Assembly (NCBI RefSeq): GCF_000003855.2
Contig: NW_003101655.1
Span: 124,001 to 188,000 of the forward strand
Reading direction: 5' to 3'
DNA: 64,000 nucleotides
Source of the DNA: Blastomyces gilchristii SLH14081
Lineage: Eukaryota > Ascomycota > Eurotiomycetes > Onygenales > Ajellomycetaceae
In this document: positions 35,085 through 47,756 of the stretch, piece after piece
Position numbering within the stretch: the first letter of the stretch is position 1
Layout: every line of letters starts with the position of its first letter
The notes under the pieces: model-generated
Databases searched by the model: none
Told to the model about the DNA's origin: nothing
What the model saw: the letters and a program-made list of their open reading frames with translations, nothing else
Program-made: the position numbers and the translations under genes

Positions 35085-36469
35085 TAATAGATTCTATCAT
35101 GAGTTCTTTGAAACAGACAGTAATATCAACTCACTGTATTACTTATACTGCAGAATCTTTATTCTTTGACAGATATTATAAGTTTTAATATACTCTTTGA
35201 CATCTGTCTGAAGCTTGTCTTAAATATATTTATATTTTAGAAGCTTCTCAGTCTTCTCTAATCTGAAATGTTCTGTATAAGAATTATTATAATGAATTCT
35301 CAATAACTTCTGACACACTGCTCTGCTATAAGAGATAAAGACTGAATCATTCAGTAGTAGAAGTTCACATTCTTCTAGTTATCAGTGACTTGATTTCTTA
35401 GCAGTACTGTCTCACTCAGAGTCTGTCTCTTTTAAGTTTAAACTGAATTCTTTCTTCTTCAACTTCTGAATTCAAGCTGCAGTAGAGATATATCTCTTTT
35501 ATAACTTATCAATAAATTTTAAAAGTAGTCAGATTGAAAGATTATAGATTGTTTCATTCTTTATCAATTCAATAATAGTAAGATATGATATAAGAAGATC
35601 ATGATCTTCAGTGTCAGTTCTCTGCAGAGATCTGAGTTTTCTTTCATCTTCTATACTGAGTCACACAGCTGTCTTACCAGTGCTGTTTCTGAGCTTCAGA
35701 GAACTTTAATTCTCTGCAGTCAGCTTCTTCTACAGTGATGATAGAGATTCTTTTATAGAATTCTTCTTCATATTAATAATATTATAATCAGACTGTCTAG
35801 ACAGTGTATCAGTGAGATTAAGCTGATCTGAACAGTATCAGATATAGAAATTATACTCTGAAAGCAGCTTTATTCATCTGGCTTAATATTCTATCAAGCT
35901 CTTTGTTATCAAGAAGTAATGCAGATTTGCATGATCAGTGAGAACTTACACTGAGTACTTACTATTCTGAAAATAATGTTATCAGATCTTAAAGAATTTG
36001 ATAATTATTAACATCTCTTGATTATGAGTATCATATCTTCTCTGTATAAGTGATAACTTCTTGAAGAAGAAGGTTACTGATCTCTATTTACAGTATCTTA
36101 TAGACTCTGTAAAAAAGTCTTCTCTCACAGACATTTCATTGTCTGTATTTTCAGAATTTATTATTCTCTGATTCTTTCAATATTGAAAAGTCTTCAGTGT
36201 CAACTGTGAAAAGATTTCATAGATTTCATTTCTGAATATATCAGTCTCACACTGACTGAGTAAGTCAGAGTTAAAGTGATTCAGCATTGTAATATCTGTA
36301 AAAGCTTATTTTAATTCTATAAACATCTGCACAGTATCTTGAGTGAGAATAAACAGTCTTATTTTTCTGTCTTTCACACTTCTCTTTAACATATCTGTAA
36401 GAAGAGCAGTAATTCATGAATATGTATAGATGAATCATCTGTAGAAATTCACAAATTCTAGAAATATCT

Positions 36470-36720
36470 GCATCTCATGATACATCTGTGATATCAGCCA
36501 GTTCTCAATAATAAAGACTCAGCTTCTATTCATTGAAATACTGTTCATCTCAATAATATAATCTAAGAAATCAATCTTCTGCATGTAGAATGAGCATTTT
36601 TCAGTGTTTATATAGAGTTAATACTGTCTTAAGCAACTCAACACTTCTTAAATATGAGTATTATGTTCTTTCTCTGTTTTTGAGAATATTAGAATATTGT
36701 TTAAGTATACTATACAGAAG
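36470..36720 (-). pseudogene. Gypsy-4 reverse transcriptase remnant
   Basis: Minus-strand reading VYLNNILIFSKTEKEH, with both catalytic Asp of YLDD changed to Asn, followed by a KCSFYM block and then, near 36470-36590, MQIFLEFVNFYR, the usual sequel in chromoviruses. Trp positions read as TGA. Confidence 0.75.
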
Positions 36721-37944
36721 ATGTTAACAAGACTCTGTAGTATCTCATTTATATAGATCTGAAAGATAACTGAAGTATTACAAAGATTAAAAGATAAAAC
36801 AAGATATTCAAAATTGCTGTACTTGATATGAAAAGCTGTTTTTCAAATATCATCTTTGTTAACTCTGATTCTATGATAGATATTCTGTATATTAATCTTT
36901 AAGAATATCTTTGCTTCAGATAATCAGTTGATCATCTCATCAATTAATAATAATAAATAGTAATTCTTAACTGTCATCTTATTGAGATCTCTGTAGTCTA
37001 TACATAGATGTAGTCTATTATTCTTCTTGAGTATAAAGAGTATAGACATCTCTGTCAGACTCTTTGATGAATATATTCAGTTCTTTGATTACACTTTCTC
37101 AAGATATTTGCACAGAACATTTAATTTCTTTACAGACAAGTTATAAAGAGATCTGTAAAGTATCATTACACTGTCTTCAAGATAAATCTTATATTATATC
37201 TTGATATCAGGAAACTTTGTTACTTCTCTTTCTAAAAAGACATTCTTATAATCTATAAAGAGATATTGTGTTTATTCATCTTCAATAATAAATACTGCTG
37301 TTAATCTTGTAGTGAGAATGATGACTTCTTCATCTATTCTCAAGTCTCAGTCATCTGCTATATAGTATATCAACTCTATCTTTTTCTCAAGATTCTTCTG
37401 ATGAAACTCTTCAGATTTCTCTATCACTGTCTTTTCATTAGTGAGATAATATCATCATGTCTGAATAACTCAGTCAATAAGAGAATTGTTTTCTCTCAAT
37501 TACAGAAGATCTAGAACAACATTCTCATCTATGATATTAATAATATGAAGAAGCAGACTGCTCTTCTTAAAGATTTCTTCTGAGTCTATGATTACACACT
37601 TCACTTGAATTATGCTAAAACAGTGACACTTTATTTCATTAGTAAATTTCACATGATTTGACAGATCTATCTTCTTTCAATTCTTCATTAAAGAAAAGAA
37701 ATAGAATATGAAGTTAATATTCACTTCAGAGTTGAGTAGACATCTCACTGATATCTCCTCATTCAGAGTATACATTGTGATCATAACATGAACTTGAAGA
37801 TATAAGAATTATCAATTCTTTATTTCTTTCTCTTCTTTATCTTTCACAGATATATTTATCAGAAGAGAAGTCAACTTTGAGAAGATATCTTCTCAGTTTC
37901 TTCTCTTCTTCAGCTTCTTATAATTACTAGTATAGTAATTATCA

Positions 37945-37990
37945 GCTCTGCAGTTAAAACAGAGATCTTTATTAAATCTTTTTTAATATT
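37945..37990 (-). pseudogene. Gypsy-4 gag zinc knuckle, disrupted
   Basis: Minus-strand reading CFNCRADNYYTSNY keeps the first two Cys of a CX2CX4HX4C knuckle; the His and last Cys both read Tyr (C-to-T and G-to-A). Nucleocapsid-type RNA binding in the intact family. Confidence 0.6.
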
Positions 37991-38900
37991 TCTTCACAGT
38001 GAGTGAAGAATCAGAATACTTGAAATTCTTCTTTATTTTCTCTGCACTGAAGCTGTCACAGTGCTGTTTAGATCTTATTATTAATTACTTAGAAAGAGTC
38101 TTATTAGTCTTTTTCTCAGAGTATTAATTATTCAAATAGATCTGAAAAGTCAAGTTAACAAGCTTAGTGTAATTGATTGATGAACTCTGATACTGTGATA
38201 TTATTATCTATATCTTGTGAGTCAGCTTTGTAAGATAAAGCTGTATCTTTAATTGATTCAAATTATCAGTCAATTCCTCTCAATATTCTTCAAATCTTGT
38301 ATTAAAATTGAAAGAATTCTTATTATCTCATTGATATAATGAGTTGAATCACTGCACTGTTATAAAGCTATAGTTACAGTGATCTTCAATTTAGTTTAGT
38401 AGAAAGTTCTTGAATTCTTTCTAAGTTATTATAGTATCAGTATGCTCAAGCTTTCTCTTCTTAATAGCTCAAGTAGTCACAGAGATGTCTTCAAGAAGGT
38501 TGACAGTGTATATTACTTATATCTTATAAGTATTATACTAGCTCAGATTAAGGCAGAATTTCTGTTCAAGAATATAGATAAAGCTATGAAATTCAGATAA
38601 TATATTTCTCTTATATCTCAGAGATTCTCTGATCTTAATCTCTTTATCTTCATGATAAATATAGGTGTGTAGAGGCTGTGACAGTGACAGAGTAATTCAA
38701 GAGCTCATGTCAAAATGTGCAGCAGGTTCAGAAATCTCAGATTCCTGCTGAGATAGAGATGTACACACTCTAGAGAATGATGTGAAGTTTCTTTCAGAGA
38801 GTGAGATTAAGTCAGTCTCAGCATGAGTGTGTGAGATCATATTGATCTGTTAATAAAGCTTGACTGATTCAAACTTGTAATCAGATTAAGCAATTTAAAT

Positions 38901-39432
38901 TGTAATATAATAGAACTGAAGTAGTGACTAGTTAACAGTGTTATGTAGAGATAGTTGTTGAGAAGTTATATAAGTGAGCTTGACTATCTTGCTTGAATAG
39001 TGAGCTTATAGACTACAGAGTTATTATGAGAATATCACAGATATAGTACTTAGTATACTAAGAAGAGTGTATGAGAAACACAGTAACTCTTATATATATT
39101 TCAGTAGAAGAAAAATAAATCACTGACTTCTTTGATGAAGAGTCAGTATCTAGCTATTTTATATAGATAATGAGCAGATACTCTTCTCTCATTTCATGAG
39201 TAAGAATAGCTGAAGTGATACCTCAGTGACATCTCACTGTCAAGAAAGAGTAATCTGCTGACCTTGTATAGAAGTGAGGTTCTTATATTCATCAATTAGA
39301 TCTTTCTATGATATATTCAAATGATGTCATAGAGTGGTTGAAAACCGGTTCAGATGAGATGAAATCATCTGCATGAAAGTAATGAGCTGTGTGAAACCGC
39401 AACAGAGCCTTGATGCGGCCGGGAGTGTGACA
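38901..39432 (-). repeat. Gypsy-4 5' LTR
   Basis: Starts tgtaatataatagaactgaa and ends ggccgggagtgtgaca. Here the right end keeps CpG (gatgcggccggg), the mirror of its partner. Confidence 0.88.
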
Positions 39433-39437
39433 TCACT

Positions 39438-40028
39438 TTATTTTAAATATTGAAGATTTCAGATTCACTTTTCAAATAAAAATTTAGTTTCAGATAAAGA
39501 ATATATTTAAATTCTTAATCACAGTTTTATTCTGATCTCATTATTAATAATAATATTAAATAAGACTATGAAATCATTTCTCACTTATATAATATTATAA
39601 TATAGTACTTATTTATTGAAAATTTAATAAAGAGTATTATTAAATATTATTACATTTCTGAACACAAATTATAATTCATATAATTTAAATTCTAGAAAAA
39701 ATGAAAAATAAAAACAAAAAACAAAAAAAAAAAAAAAAAACAAAAAATACAACAAAAACATGAAAAAATCACAACGAGAAAAAAAGAAAAGAAAAACAAA
39801 GAAGAAAGAAAAAAAATTGAATTATAGACTTACAGTATCTTTAAAATACTCACTTCTCAGAATTTTTATAACATTTATTATATATTATATATTTCTTATA
39901 ATGAGAGTAACACAGCTTTAATAAGTTATTACTTTAATATTATTTAATAAATAATCTGTATATATCTGTATAAATGTAAATAATTAGAAAATATACACTT
40001 AAAAAGTGTGATCAGAGTGAACTCTGCT
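39438..40028. other. AT-rich region with an A-rich tract, no gene
   Basis: Low-complexity AT DNA. A run of A-rich sequence with scattered C lies at about 39700-39815 (aaaaacaaaaaacaaaa type). Background into which Gypsy-4 and M10 inserted. Confidence 0.5.
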
Positions 40029-40530
40029 TAGACTGACTGCTAGAATCATGAATTTCACATTTAATCTCATTTGATCTGATCTCATACATTTCTTAGCATG
40101 AATCCCGCTGAGATTAATTATTAAAAAAACATATAAAGTGACTATATATCAGATCTCAAAATGAGATCATGACTTAGAAAAATTAAGAAAGTGATCTCAT
40201 TTAATTTCATTTAGTCTCATTCTTAGCATAAAGTTACTATTTTTAGACATTTTAAGGTTTTTTTTAGACTATTTTTAATTTTTTAAAAAGTAACACTTTT
40301 TGATAACACTTAAATGAGATTTAAAGTTATTTAAAGCAATAAAAATAATTTAAATTGAGAAGTAGAAATCATAATCTTATTTGAAAAATGTGATCAGAGT
40401 AGATAGTAAGTCTTACTGAGACAGTATGAGACTACTATCTAATGTTAAAACAGTGTAATGAGATCAGTTGAATTGATAATAAGATCATCAAATATTCTGG
40501 TCCTGGTCTCAGACACGGTCACATGGTCAG

Positions 40531-40838
40531 TGTAAGAGGCCTACGCCGAATAGATCGGTATAATAAATAGGACTTATATAACAAAGAGAAAAACATTAGA
40601 GAAGGAAAAGAAAGAGAAAGTATGAGAATCAGTGATTGAAGTGAATATTTATACATGTATGTAGTAATGTATGCAGTGAAGCTTCAGAGTGAAAGAATTC
40701 ATATATGTTCATAGCAGCTGAGGATCAGTGATTGAGAATGACTGAGAATCAAAGTGTATATATTCAAGAATGAAGTAGTTGAAATCTGTGAAGTGTAACA
40801 GAATAGTCTATATGATTGATCAGGTGCAGCCTGTCACA
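40531..40838 (-). repeat. Gypsy-1C 3' LTR
   Basis: Starts tgtaagaggcctacgccg and ends gcctgtcaca. Same length as its partner at 45868. Confidence 0.9.
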
Positions 40839-43169
40839 TTAGTCTCTTCTTTTCAGAAGCAGTTCTCATTGATCAAGGACTACTGTTTCAGATAATGCAG
40901 AACTCAGAGTTCAGATTGAGTGATCATACTTGACTCATTTTACAAGATATTATCAGCTGTGACCGCGGGGTCTCTCATCAAGGATATTCTCAATCTCTTA
41001 TTCAAGTTTGTTATCTTCTTCTATGATCTCTGACAGTTGTCAGTCAGAAGTCAGTTGAGAAGAGAACAGATTGATGACAGTGTGACAGAGCAAGCTCATG
41101 TAAAACACATCATGAATTTCTAATGAAGTATCAAGACAGTAGTTGTGACTGTCTAGAACCTCTGTCACTGTGTATTTTATATGATGATAGTTCAATGTAT
41201 GAGATGAGTGTGTAGTCTGTATATTCTTGAGATTGAATTATACAAGATCTCTATCTTATACTGCTCTGTGAGATCTCATCAGATATTGACTTGATCTTCT
41301 TGATCTTGTTTAGTGCTTGTCATGAAGGCTTCTGCTCAGTCACAGGCATCTCAGAGTTTTATCACTATATTATCAGCAATCTGTATTGAACTGTGAGAGT
41401 TTGATATAAACTGTATAATCTTTAGAAGATCTAACACCTCTATATAATAACTGTGTGTAAGAAAGAATGAGCTTACATCTGTTGAAATAGCATCTCAATC
41501 ATTGATAGTGATCTCTGCATGTAGAAGAAGATTATGTCAATCATCTTGTAAGTGATTATAGAACTTACAAAGATAATTCTTCACAGTCTGAATTATCTGT
41601 TCTGATACATCATTGATCTTGAGATGATAGACAGTTGACAGACAGTGTATAATCTTGAGAACTTGACAGATCTGTGTTCAGAGAGCACTCACAAATTGAT
41701 GATCTCAATTCAATACTATAGATCTCAGCAATTCATGCATTTAATAGAATAGGCTCTGTAGAAAAGCTTCAGTAACTTGTTCAGCATTTATCTTGTTACA
41801 AGATTTCAATATTACATCTTTGCTTAATCAATTCACAATGATCAGGATGTTTCTACAATTCTTACTCTCAGAGAGATTAACAGTGAAGTCAATTATCACA
41901 TCTTATCAGATTCTATCAGAGATATCAAGCAGTTTTAGCAGACCTTTTCTACAGTTCTTTCACAAGATGACAGAAGAATAACAGTTGCAGTTTCAGACAA
42001 AATATCTGATACTATTTGATATCTCAGGTCAGTAGAATTCTTGAGAGATTATTCAGTATAGTTATTCACAGTCTGAATAACTGATTATATACAAATCATG
42101 CATCTCTTGCATTATCTGAGTGTGTAAGAGTTCAAAGTAAGAGACTCAGTATTATTCATGAAATTGCAGAGCATTACTGTCATCTATTGAACATTTTGAG
42201 ATGTCAGTTCTTATATATAATTCTGAAGAGAATTGAGACACTTCTTATTATACTGCTTTGATGAGGATTTGAAGAAGTTCATCAGTCTGAGCTGCTGTAT
42301 GTCACAGTTCATTCAGTGTAGAAGAAGTGAGGATATCAGTGTCAGTTCAGAGAGAAGATGTTCTAATCAGAGCAGTGTGTATAGTGTCATGAGTGATCTC
42401 ATCATGATCAACTAATATCTTCAGATTCAAGAGTCAGTGTTCTCAATTCATTCAGCACATGTCTGTTATATCAGACAGCATATCTTATTCTCACCATGAA
42501 AGTGCATCTGTCATCAAGTTCTAGCTGCTGAGGTGATAGTGTATTGTAAAATGAAAGCACCTTAGAAACTCAGATTATTACATCTATTATTCAGTGAGTT
42601 TACAGATAGTTATGAAGTATTTAAGATTCTTATAATCTATGATTATCTCAAATTCAGAGACACTTCAGAGTTCAGAGTCTCATTCTTCTAAATAGTATAC
42701 AATTGTAAGAAGTTTCTTATCATAGATCTTGTAATTGCATTCAGCAGAACTCAGTTTCTTAGACATGAAGATATATGATTGTAAGATATCTTCATCATTA
42801 TATTACAATATAGCTTCTTCTGTGATATAGTCAGAGAAATCAGCTTCAACAACTGTCTTATAATCAGAATTGAATATTATCAGTAGAGAGATATTAATGA
42901 ACATCTTCTTTATCTATATAAATGCAGCTTCAGCATCTACTGATTATTAAAATACTGAGTTCTTCTTAATAAGCTCTGTAAGTGATCTTGTAATATCTGA
43001 GAAGTTTCATATAAATTACTGATAGAAGTTAGTAAATTCAATGAAGTTTTGTACATCTTTCACAGTGTATGAAGCTTCTCATTCAAGAATGACAGAGATC
43101 TTCTCAGAATTTATTTGAATTCTCTTATTAGCTTCTATGATGAAATCTAAGTATTTAGTACTCTTCACT

Positions 43170-43420
43170 TTGAAATCACACTTATTAATATCAATTGATA
43201 GTTCTGCTTCTCATAGTCATTGTAATACTCTTTGTACATACTCTTGATATTTCTTTCTGAATTCATCAGTGAAGATGAGAATGTCATCTAGATAAGCAGA
43301 TACAAATTCATCAAGAAAGTCTCAGAGTGCTCAGTTGATATACTTCTGAAATATACTGAGAATATTAGTCAGTTCAAAGAGTATGACTACTCATTCAAAG
43401 AGACTATAACATGTTTAAAA
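43170..43420 (-). pseudogene. Gypsy-1C reverse transcriptase remnant
   Basis: Minus-strand reading DFLDEFVSAYLDDILIF followed by YQEYVQRVLQ and LSIDINKCDFKV: catalytic YLDD intact here. Stops occur at expected Trp or Gln positions. The best preserved reverse transcriptase core of the window. Confidence 0.82.
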
Positions 43421-44148
43421 TGTAGTGAGTCATTCATCTTCTTCAGCAATACAAATCTTATGAAACACAGTAATAACATCTAACTTTATAAATTATTAAG
43501 CTTATCTGATACATGCTAAGATTTCATTGATAAGGAATAAGAAATAATAATCTTTCTTTATCAATCTGTTCAGATCTTGATAGTTCACACAGAATGAGAG
43601 TTCTTTATCTGATTTCTTTACAAAGAGAATAGAAGCTGCAGCAGAAGAGTTGCTAATATATATAAATCTCTTATTCAACAGATCATTGAGTATCTTCTGA
43701 AGAAGAAGAAGTTTATCTCAAGACATATTATAGAGAGAGTCTTATGATGATTCAGAGTTCTTATTATTCTGCTTCTCTAACTTGATACTGTAATCTATCT
43801 CTAGATCTTGTAAGAGGAGTAAATTTATAATATTGTCTTATCAGAAGACATCTAGATATTCATGATATTATTAAGAAAATTTTATATGAGAATCTGTATT
43901 ATAGTACAGAATAACTTCTCTAGAGCTTTCTTGATATCATCCAGGCTGCGAATAGATGGATATATATCTTACTATCAGTGATTTTGTTAACAGTTTTGAT
44001 GACTTCTTTTTCAGAGTATTTCATAAGTGTTGACAGAGATCTGTGTAAGATTCATAGTCTTGTGAATATCATCTTCATGAATTCTATCATTGTTAGAGAA
44101 TATCAAGCTTCTGTTTCAAGCATTCAATAAGATGTCTTGTTCAGATAG

Positions 44149-44448
44149 TCAGGCAAGTTCTAACATAAGATTATAATCAAGATTATCAACTTTATATACA
44201 TAGACATCTTCATGTTGATGTTCTTCAACATCTATATTCAGTTTTATCATGTAACAAGTGTGAACATCTTTTGAATCATCAAATTTTGTGAGAAGTTGAG
44301 GTTTTGATAAGAAGATACACTGAAGATTATGATATCTTATGACTGAAGATTTTATCATTGCATAGTGGCATAGATCACTGTCTATCATAGCTTTTATATT
44401 ATACATGTTATCAATCACAGTAGATACAAGAATTGCATTCATTGTCAT
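44149..44448 (-). pseudogene. Gypsy-1C aspartic protease-like domain
   Basis: 99 open codons: MNAILVSTVI, AMIDSDLCHYAMI (active-site Asp, with the following Gly replaced), SKPQLLTKFDD, YKVDNLDYNLMLEL. Fits the retropepsin-like domain between gag and reverse transcriptase in fungal Gypsy elements, which cleaves the polyprotein. It aligns with 8598-8891 in copy A. Confidence 0.75.
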
Positions 44449-44660
44449 TTTCTCTTCAAATTATTATTATTCAATCTCTTCAAGCTTCTGTTTATGAATT
44501 TGAACAGAAGTTCATCTTTTCCCTGTTTTATTGAGATATTCTTATAGTTATCTTTCAAATCTTTCTTCACTGCAATGTGATTAGCATGGACAGATGCTGA
44601 TCTTTCTCTTGATTGAGAAGACACATAGGCCGATTGACAGTTGAAAGCAATGTGTCTCAA
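44445..44660 (-). pseudogene. Gypsy-1C gag C-terminal region with zinc-knuckle end
   Basis: Begins RHIAFNCQ, matching the GHIA..C half of a CCHC knuckle, followed by a Ser/Arg-rich stretch (SSQSRERSAS) and a Lys-rich tail. It overlaps the protease start. The first half of the knuckle lies upstream beyond a stop. Confidence 0.55.
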
Positions 44661-45867
44661 TCAGTTACAGTTGATACATACTTCACATTGACATCAATCA
44701 GTGACTTCTTTGAGAGTGATCTCAGAGACTTGAAAGCCTGTTCAAACAGCAGAAACTCTTGCTTGTGTATAGACATTTGAATCTATTCAGTTCATAACAT
44801 CTGCATCATTGCTGTTACTCCTCTTCAGTGTGAGTGTATAAGTGACTGAGATGTAATGTCTTCTGTCACTGTTCTGTATACTCTTGAGCTTGATAAGACA
44901 GTCATTCAATATTCAGAGCTGTGTGCAGAAGTCTTCATAAGTCAGGTCTTTATTTACACTCACAAGAGTCTGTAAGAGTTTGAAGGTCAATGTCTTCTTA
45001 AGCATACTGATCTTCATTTGATCCTCTCAAGATTGATCACCTGCTTCTAAGATCTGAGTGTCAAAGTCAGAGAGAAATGTTGTGAGAGAAGTGTTTCTCT
45101 ATCAGACACTCTGTAATCAATCTAATACTTTCTGTTACACAGCAGTGTCTTGAAACAGAATATCAATATATTTGATGATGTTATCAGATATTTGTAATAC
45201 CAGTTTACATGCTTTCATTTATGAATGAAACTTCTGTTTTATATGATTCTTCAACTGTTCATTGATATATCAATCTTGATTAGTTAATGAACTGATGACA
45301 TCTTCATCTACACTCAGTTTTGTGAGCATTTCCATTCTTTATGATGAGTAGAGAGTGAGATCAGAAGTATTAAAATATACAGAAGCATCTAAGTGTTCTT
45401 TCAGTGCTTTTGTAGATGCTGAAGTTGCATGAGTTCTCTGTTAAGTTAATCATTGAATTTCTTTGTATTGAAGCTGTTGAGTGGCATGCATGTCAGCTAT
45501 CTGTTATTGTTATAGTTTCAATATTGCTCAGAGTCACTGTGATATCACTTCTATGCTCACATTTAAGAGTTCTTTTATATTGATATTAGACATGTTGTTC
45601 ATTGAGTGTATGATATCTGTGAAATCTTGAAGAAGTGTAATTGTATGAATACCTCATACATCTGAGTGTCAGAACTCTCAGGTCTTTCACTGACATTCTC
45701 TTTATAAGATCTTATTATGAGGCCAGGGCAACTGCTGAGCAAGCTTCTATCTAAGAACTCAGTGTTCACTTTAACTGATTGTTTCTCTTTCTTACATGTT
45801 GTTACATGTTCAGATATCTCTCAATAAATAATTGTTTCTAATGAGAAGACAATAAACATTTTTCTAG

Positions 45868-46175
45868 TGTAAGAGGCCTACACTGAATAGATCAGTATAA
45901 TAAATAGAACTTATATAACAAAGAGAAAAACATTAGAGAAGAAAAAGAAAGAGAAAGTGCAAGAATCAGTGATTGAAGTGAATATTTATACATGTATGTG
46001 ATGATGTATGCAGTGAAGCTTCAGGGCGGAAGAATCTATACACGTTCATAATGGCTGAGAATCAGTGATCAAGAATGGCTGAGAATCAGAGCATACATGT
46101 TTGAGAATGAAGTGATTGAAATCTGTGAAGTGTAACGGAATAGTCTATATAATTGATCGAGCGCAGCCCATCACA
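45868..46175 (-). repeat. Gypsy-1C 5' LTR
   Basis: Starts tgtaagaggcctacactg and ends gcccatcaca. Differences from the partner LTR are mainly transitions. Confidence 0.9.
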
Positions 46176-46495
46176 GTCAGTCTAACTCTGCTATCATTTA
46201 AATTATATCAAGAATAAAATACTGAAATTAATAATTTCTCTCATTAATTTTACAGATAAGATATGTGAAAATAATCTTAAAGAATATAAAATTCTCTAAC
46301 TTCTAATAAAAATAAATCTCATAGAGAGACTATATTTTCATAATATTAGAGACTAAGTATTATTAAAGAGTGTTACTTTTATATAATATATATATATACA
46401 CTTACTCTGGCAATTCAGTCTTTTTATATATAACTGAGAATTGTGACTTTCTCACATTATACAGCTCTCATGAGATGCTGTCATCAGTGTGTAAA

Positions 46496-46595
46496 NNNNN
46501 NNNNNNNNNNNNNNNNNNNNNNNNNNNNNNNNNNNNNNNNNNNNNNNNNNNNNNNNNNNNNNNNNNNNNNNNNNNNNNNNNNNNNNNNNNNNNNN
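46496..46595. other. Assembly gap (100 N)
   Basis: Exactly 100 N, the conventional placeholder for a join of unknown length. The order across it may not be certain. Confidence 1.
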
Positions 46596-47164
46596 TATAT
46601 ACAGCTCTGTATACTGAGACTGTATTGAGTATTATAGTCTGACATAGCACTTACTTTTCTCAAGTTATGATTTTATTGAAGAGAGAAGAAAGAAATGTAA
46701 TCACTGTTTTATAAAAGAGAACAGAAAATTGATATAGTAAAATGTAATTTAATTTCTTCTGTATTTATTAAAAATTTAATTAGTTTATACTCTTCAACTT
46801 AAGAATTTCTAACAGTGTTTAAATAGTTTTCATATCAGCTTGAAATTAGTGATGATTTGAAGAAGAGAAAAAAGAGAAGAAAGAAATGAAAACAACTTAT
46901 TTTTATCATATAATAACAGAGAATTGCTGCAATTATTCTTTCTAATAATAAAAATCTGTTATCTTCATATATCTTTAATATAGATTATATAATAACTGTA
47001 TATAAAAAATATCAACAGTGTATATATTAAATAAAGATAATATTACTAAATAATACTGTAGCTGTTTCTATGTATCTCTGAAAGCTGTTAATATTTTCTT
47101 TAACTCTTTTTATATTTAATAAGTTAGTAATATATTTCAAAACACTCTCTCTTTTTCAAAAATC

Positions 47165-47174
47165 TCATTATTAC

Positions 47175-47252
<78 letters not shown>

Positions 47253-47267
47253 CACTATTATTATTAC

Positions 47268-47303
<36 letters not shown>

Positions 47304-47320
47304 TACTATTATTATATTAT
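47165..47320 (+). repeat. (ATT)n microsatellite
   Basis: About 50 units of TTA with a few C substitutions. Reads as poly-isoleucine on the minus strand, which is not a gene. Confidence 0.95.
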
Positions 47321-47369
47321 TACTAACTATCTCTTTTACTTTCTCTATCTTTACTCTTTCAATACTCAC

Positions 47370-47721
47370 TGTGACAGGCTGTGCTCAATCAATCATATAG
47401 ACTATTTCATTACACTTCATAGATTTCACTGAAAAGCTCTGATTCTCAGTCATTCTCAATCACTGATTCTCAGCTGAAAAACCCACAGAATTCCTATTCT
47501 TTCACTCTGAAGCTTCACTGTATACATCACTGAAAAATCCACAGAATTTCTATTCTTTCATCTCAAAGCTTCACTGTGTACATTATTACATACATGTATA
47601 AATATTCACTCTGATCACTGATTCTTGCACTTTCTCTTTTCTTTTCTTCTTTAACATTTTTCACTTTGTTATATAAGACCTATAAATATTATACTGATCT
47701 ATTCAGTGTAGGCCTCTTACA
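47370..47721 (+). repeat. Gypsy-1F 5' LTR with internal duplication
   Basis: Starts tgtgacaggctgtgctcaat and ends aggcctcttaca, the inverse of the copy A-C LTRs on this strand. It is about 45 bp longer than copy C because a segment reading cagaattcctattctttcac is repeated as cagaatttctattctttcat about 65 bp further on. Confidence 0.82.
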
Positions 47722-47756
47722 CTTGAAAAACATTCATTGTCTTCTTATTAGAAACA

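Larger units (their letters stand above)
31632..39432 (-). mobile_element. Gypsy-4, Ty3/Gypsy chromovirus, full length
   Basis: 7801 bp between 532-bp direct LTRs (31632-32163 and 38901-39432), with perfect duplication TCACT at 31627-31631 and 39433-39437. Coding sense minus: zinc knuckle near 37970, reverse transcriptase near 36700, integrase near 35000, chromodomain 34175-34000 and an extra 3' open region 33135-32580. A purine tract (AAAGAGAAGAGCAT, minus strand, 32177-32164) precedes the 3' LTR. No MITE insertion. Heavily mutated. Confidence 0.9.
40531..46175 (-). mobile_element. Gypsy-1 copy C, complete Ty3/Gypsy retrotransposon
   Basis: 5645 bp with 308-bp LTRs at 40531-40838 and 45868-46175 and perfect duplication GTCAG (40526-40530 and 46176-46180). 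A purine tract on the minus strand next to 40839 marks the 3' LTR side. Domain order on the minus strand: zinc knuckle 44660, protease 44448-44149, reverse transcriptase around 43300, then integrase to the left. No nested insertion, so this is the reference copy of the family. Reading frames are broken by stops, but less so than in copy A. Confidence 0.92.
40029..46184 (+). mobile_element. MITE-like element M10, split by Gypsy-1 copy C
   Basis: MITE left part 40029-40530; its last 9 bases (gtcagtcta) are at 46176-46184. Perfect 8-bp duplication ACTCTGCT at 40021-40028 and 46185-46192. Gypsy-1C sits 4 bp from the right end of the MITE, if the 5-bp duplication is counted once. Confidence 0.92.
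46193..47369. other. AT-rich region with a gap and a microsatellite, no gene
   Basis: Old repeat DNA without a recognisable element. It contains the gap at 46496-46595 and the (ATT)n array at about 47165-47320. Apparent open frames across the N run or through the ATT array (poly-Ile) are artefacts. Confidence 0.5.

Noticed and set aside
46370..46650. Open frames across the 100-N gap
   Set aside because: Artefacts of the gap placeholder.
47124..47369. Open frame encoding poly-isoleucine
   Set aside because: Translation of the (ATT)n microsatellite.
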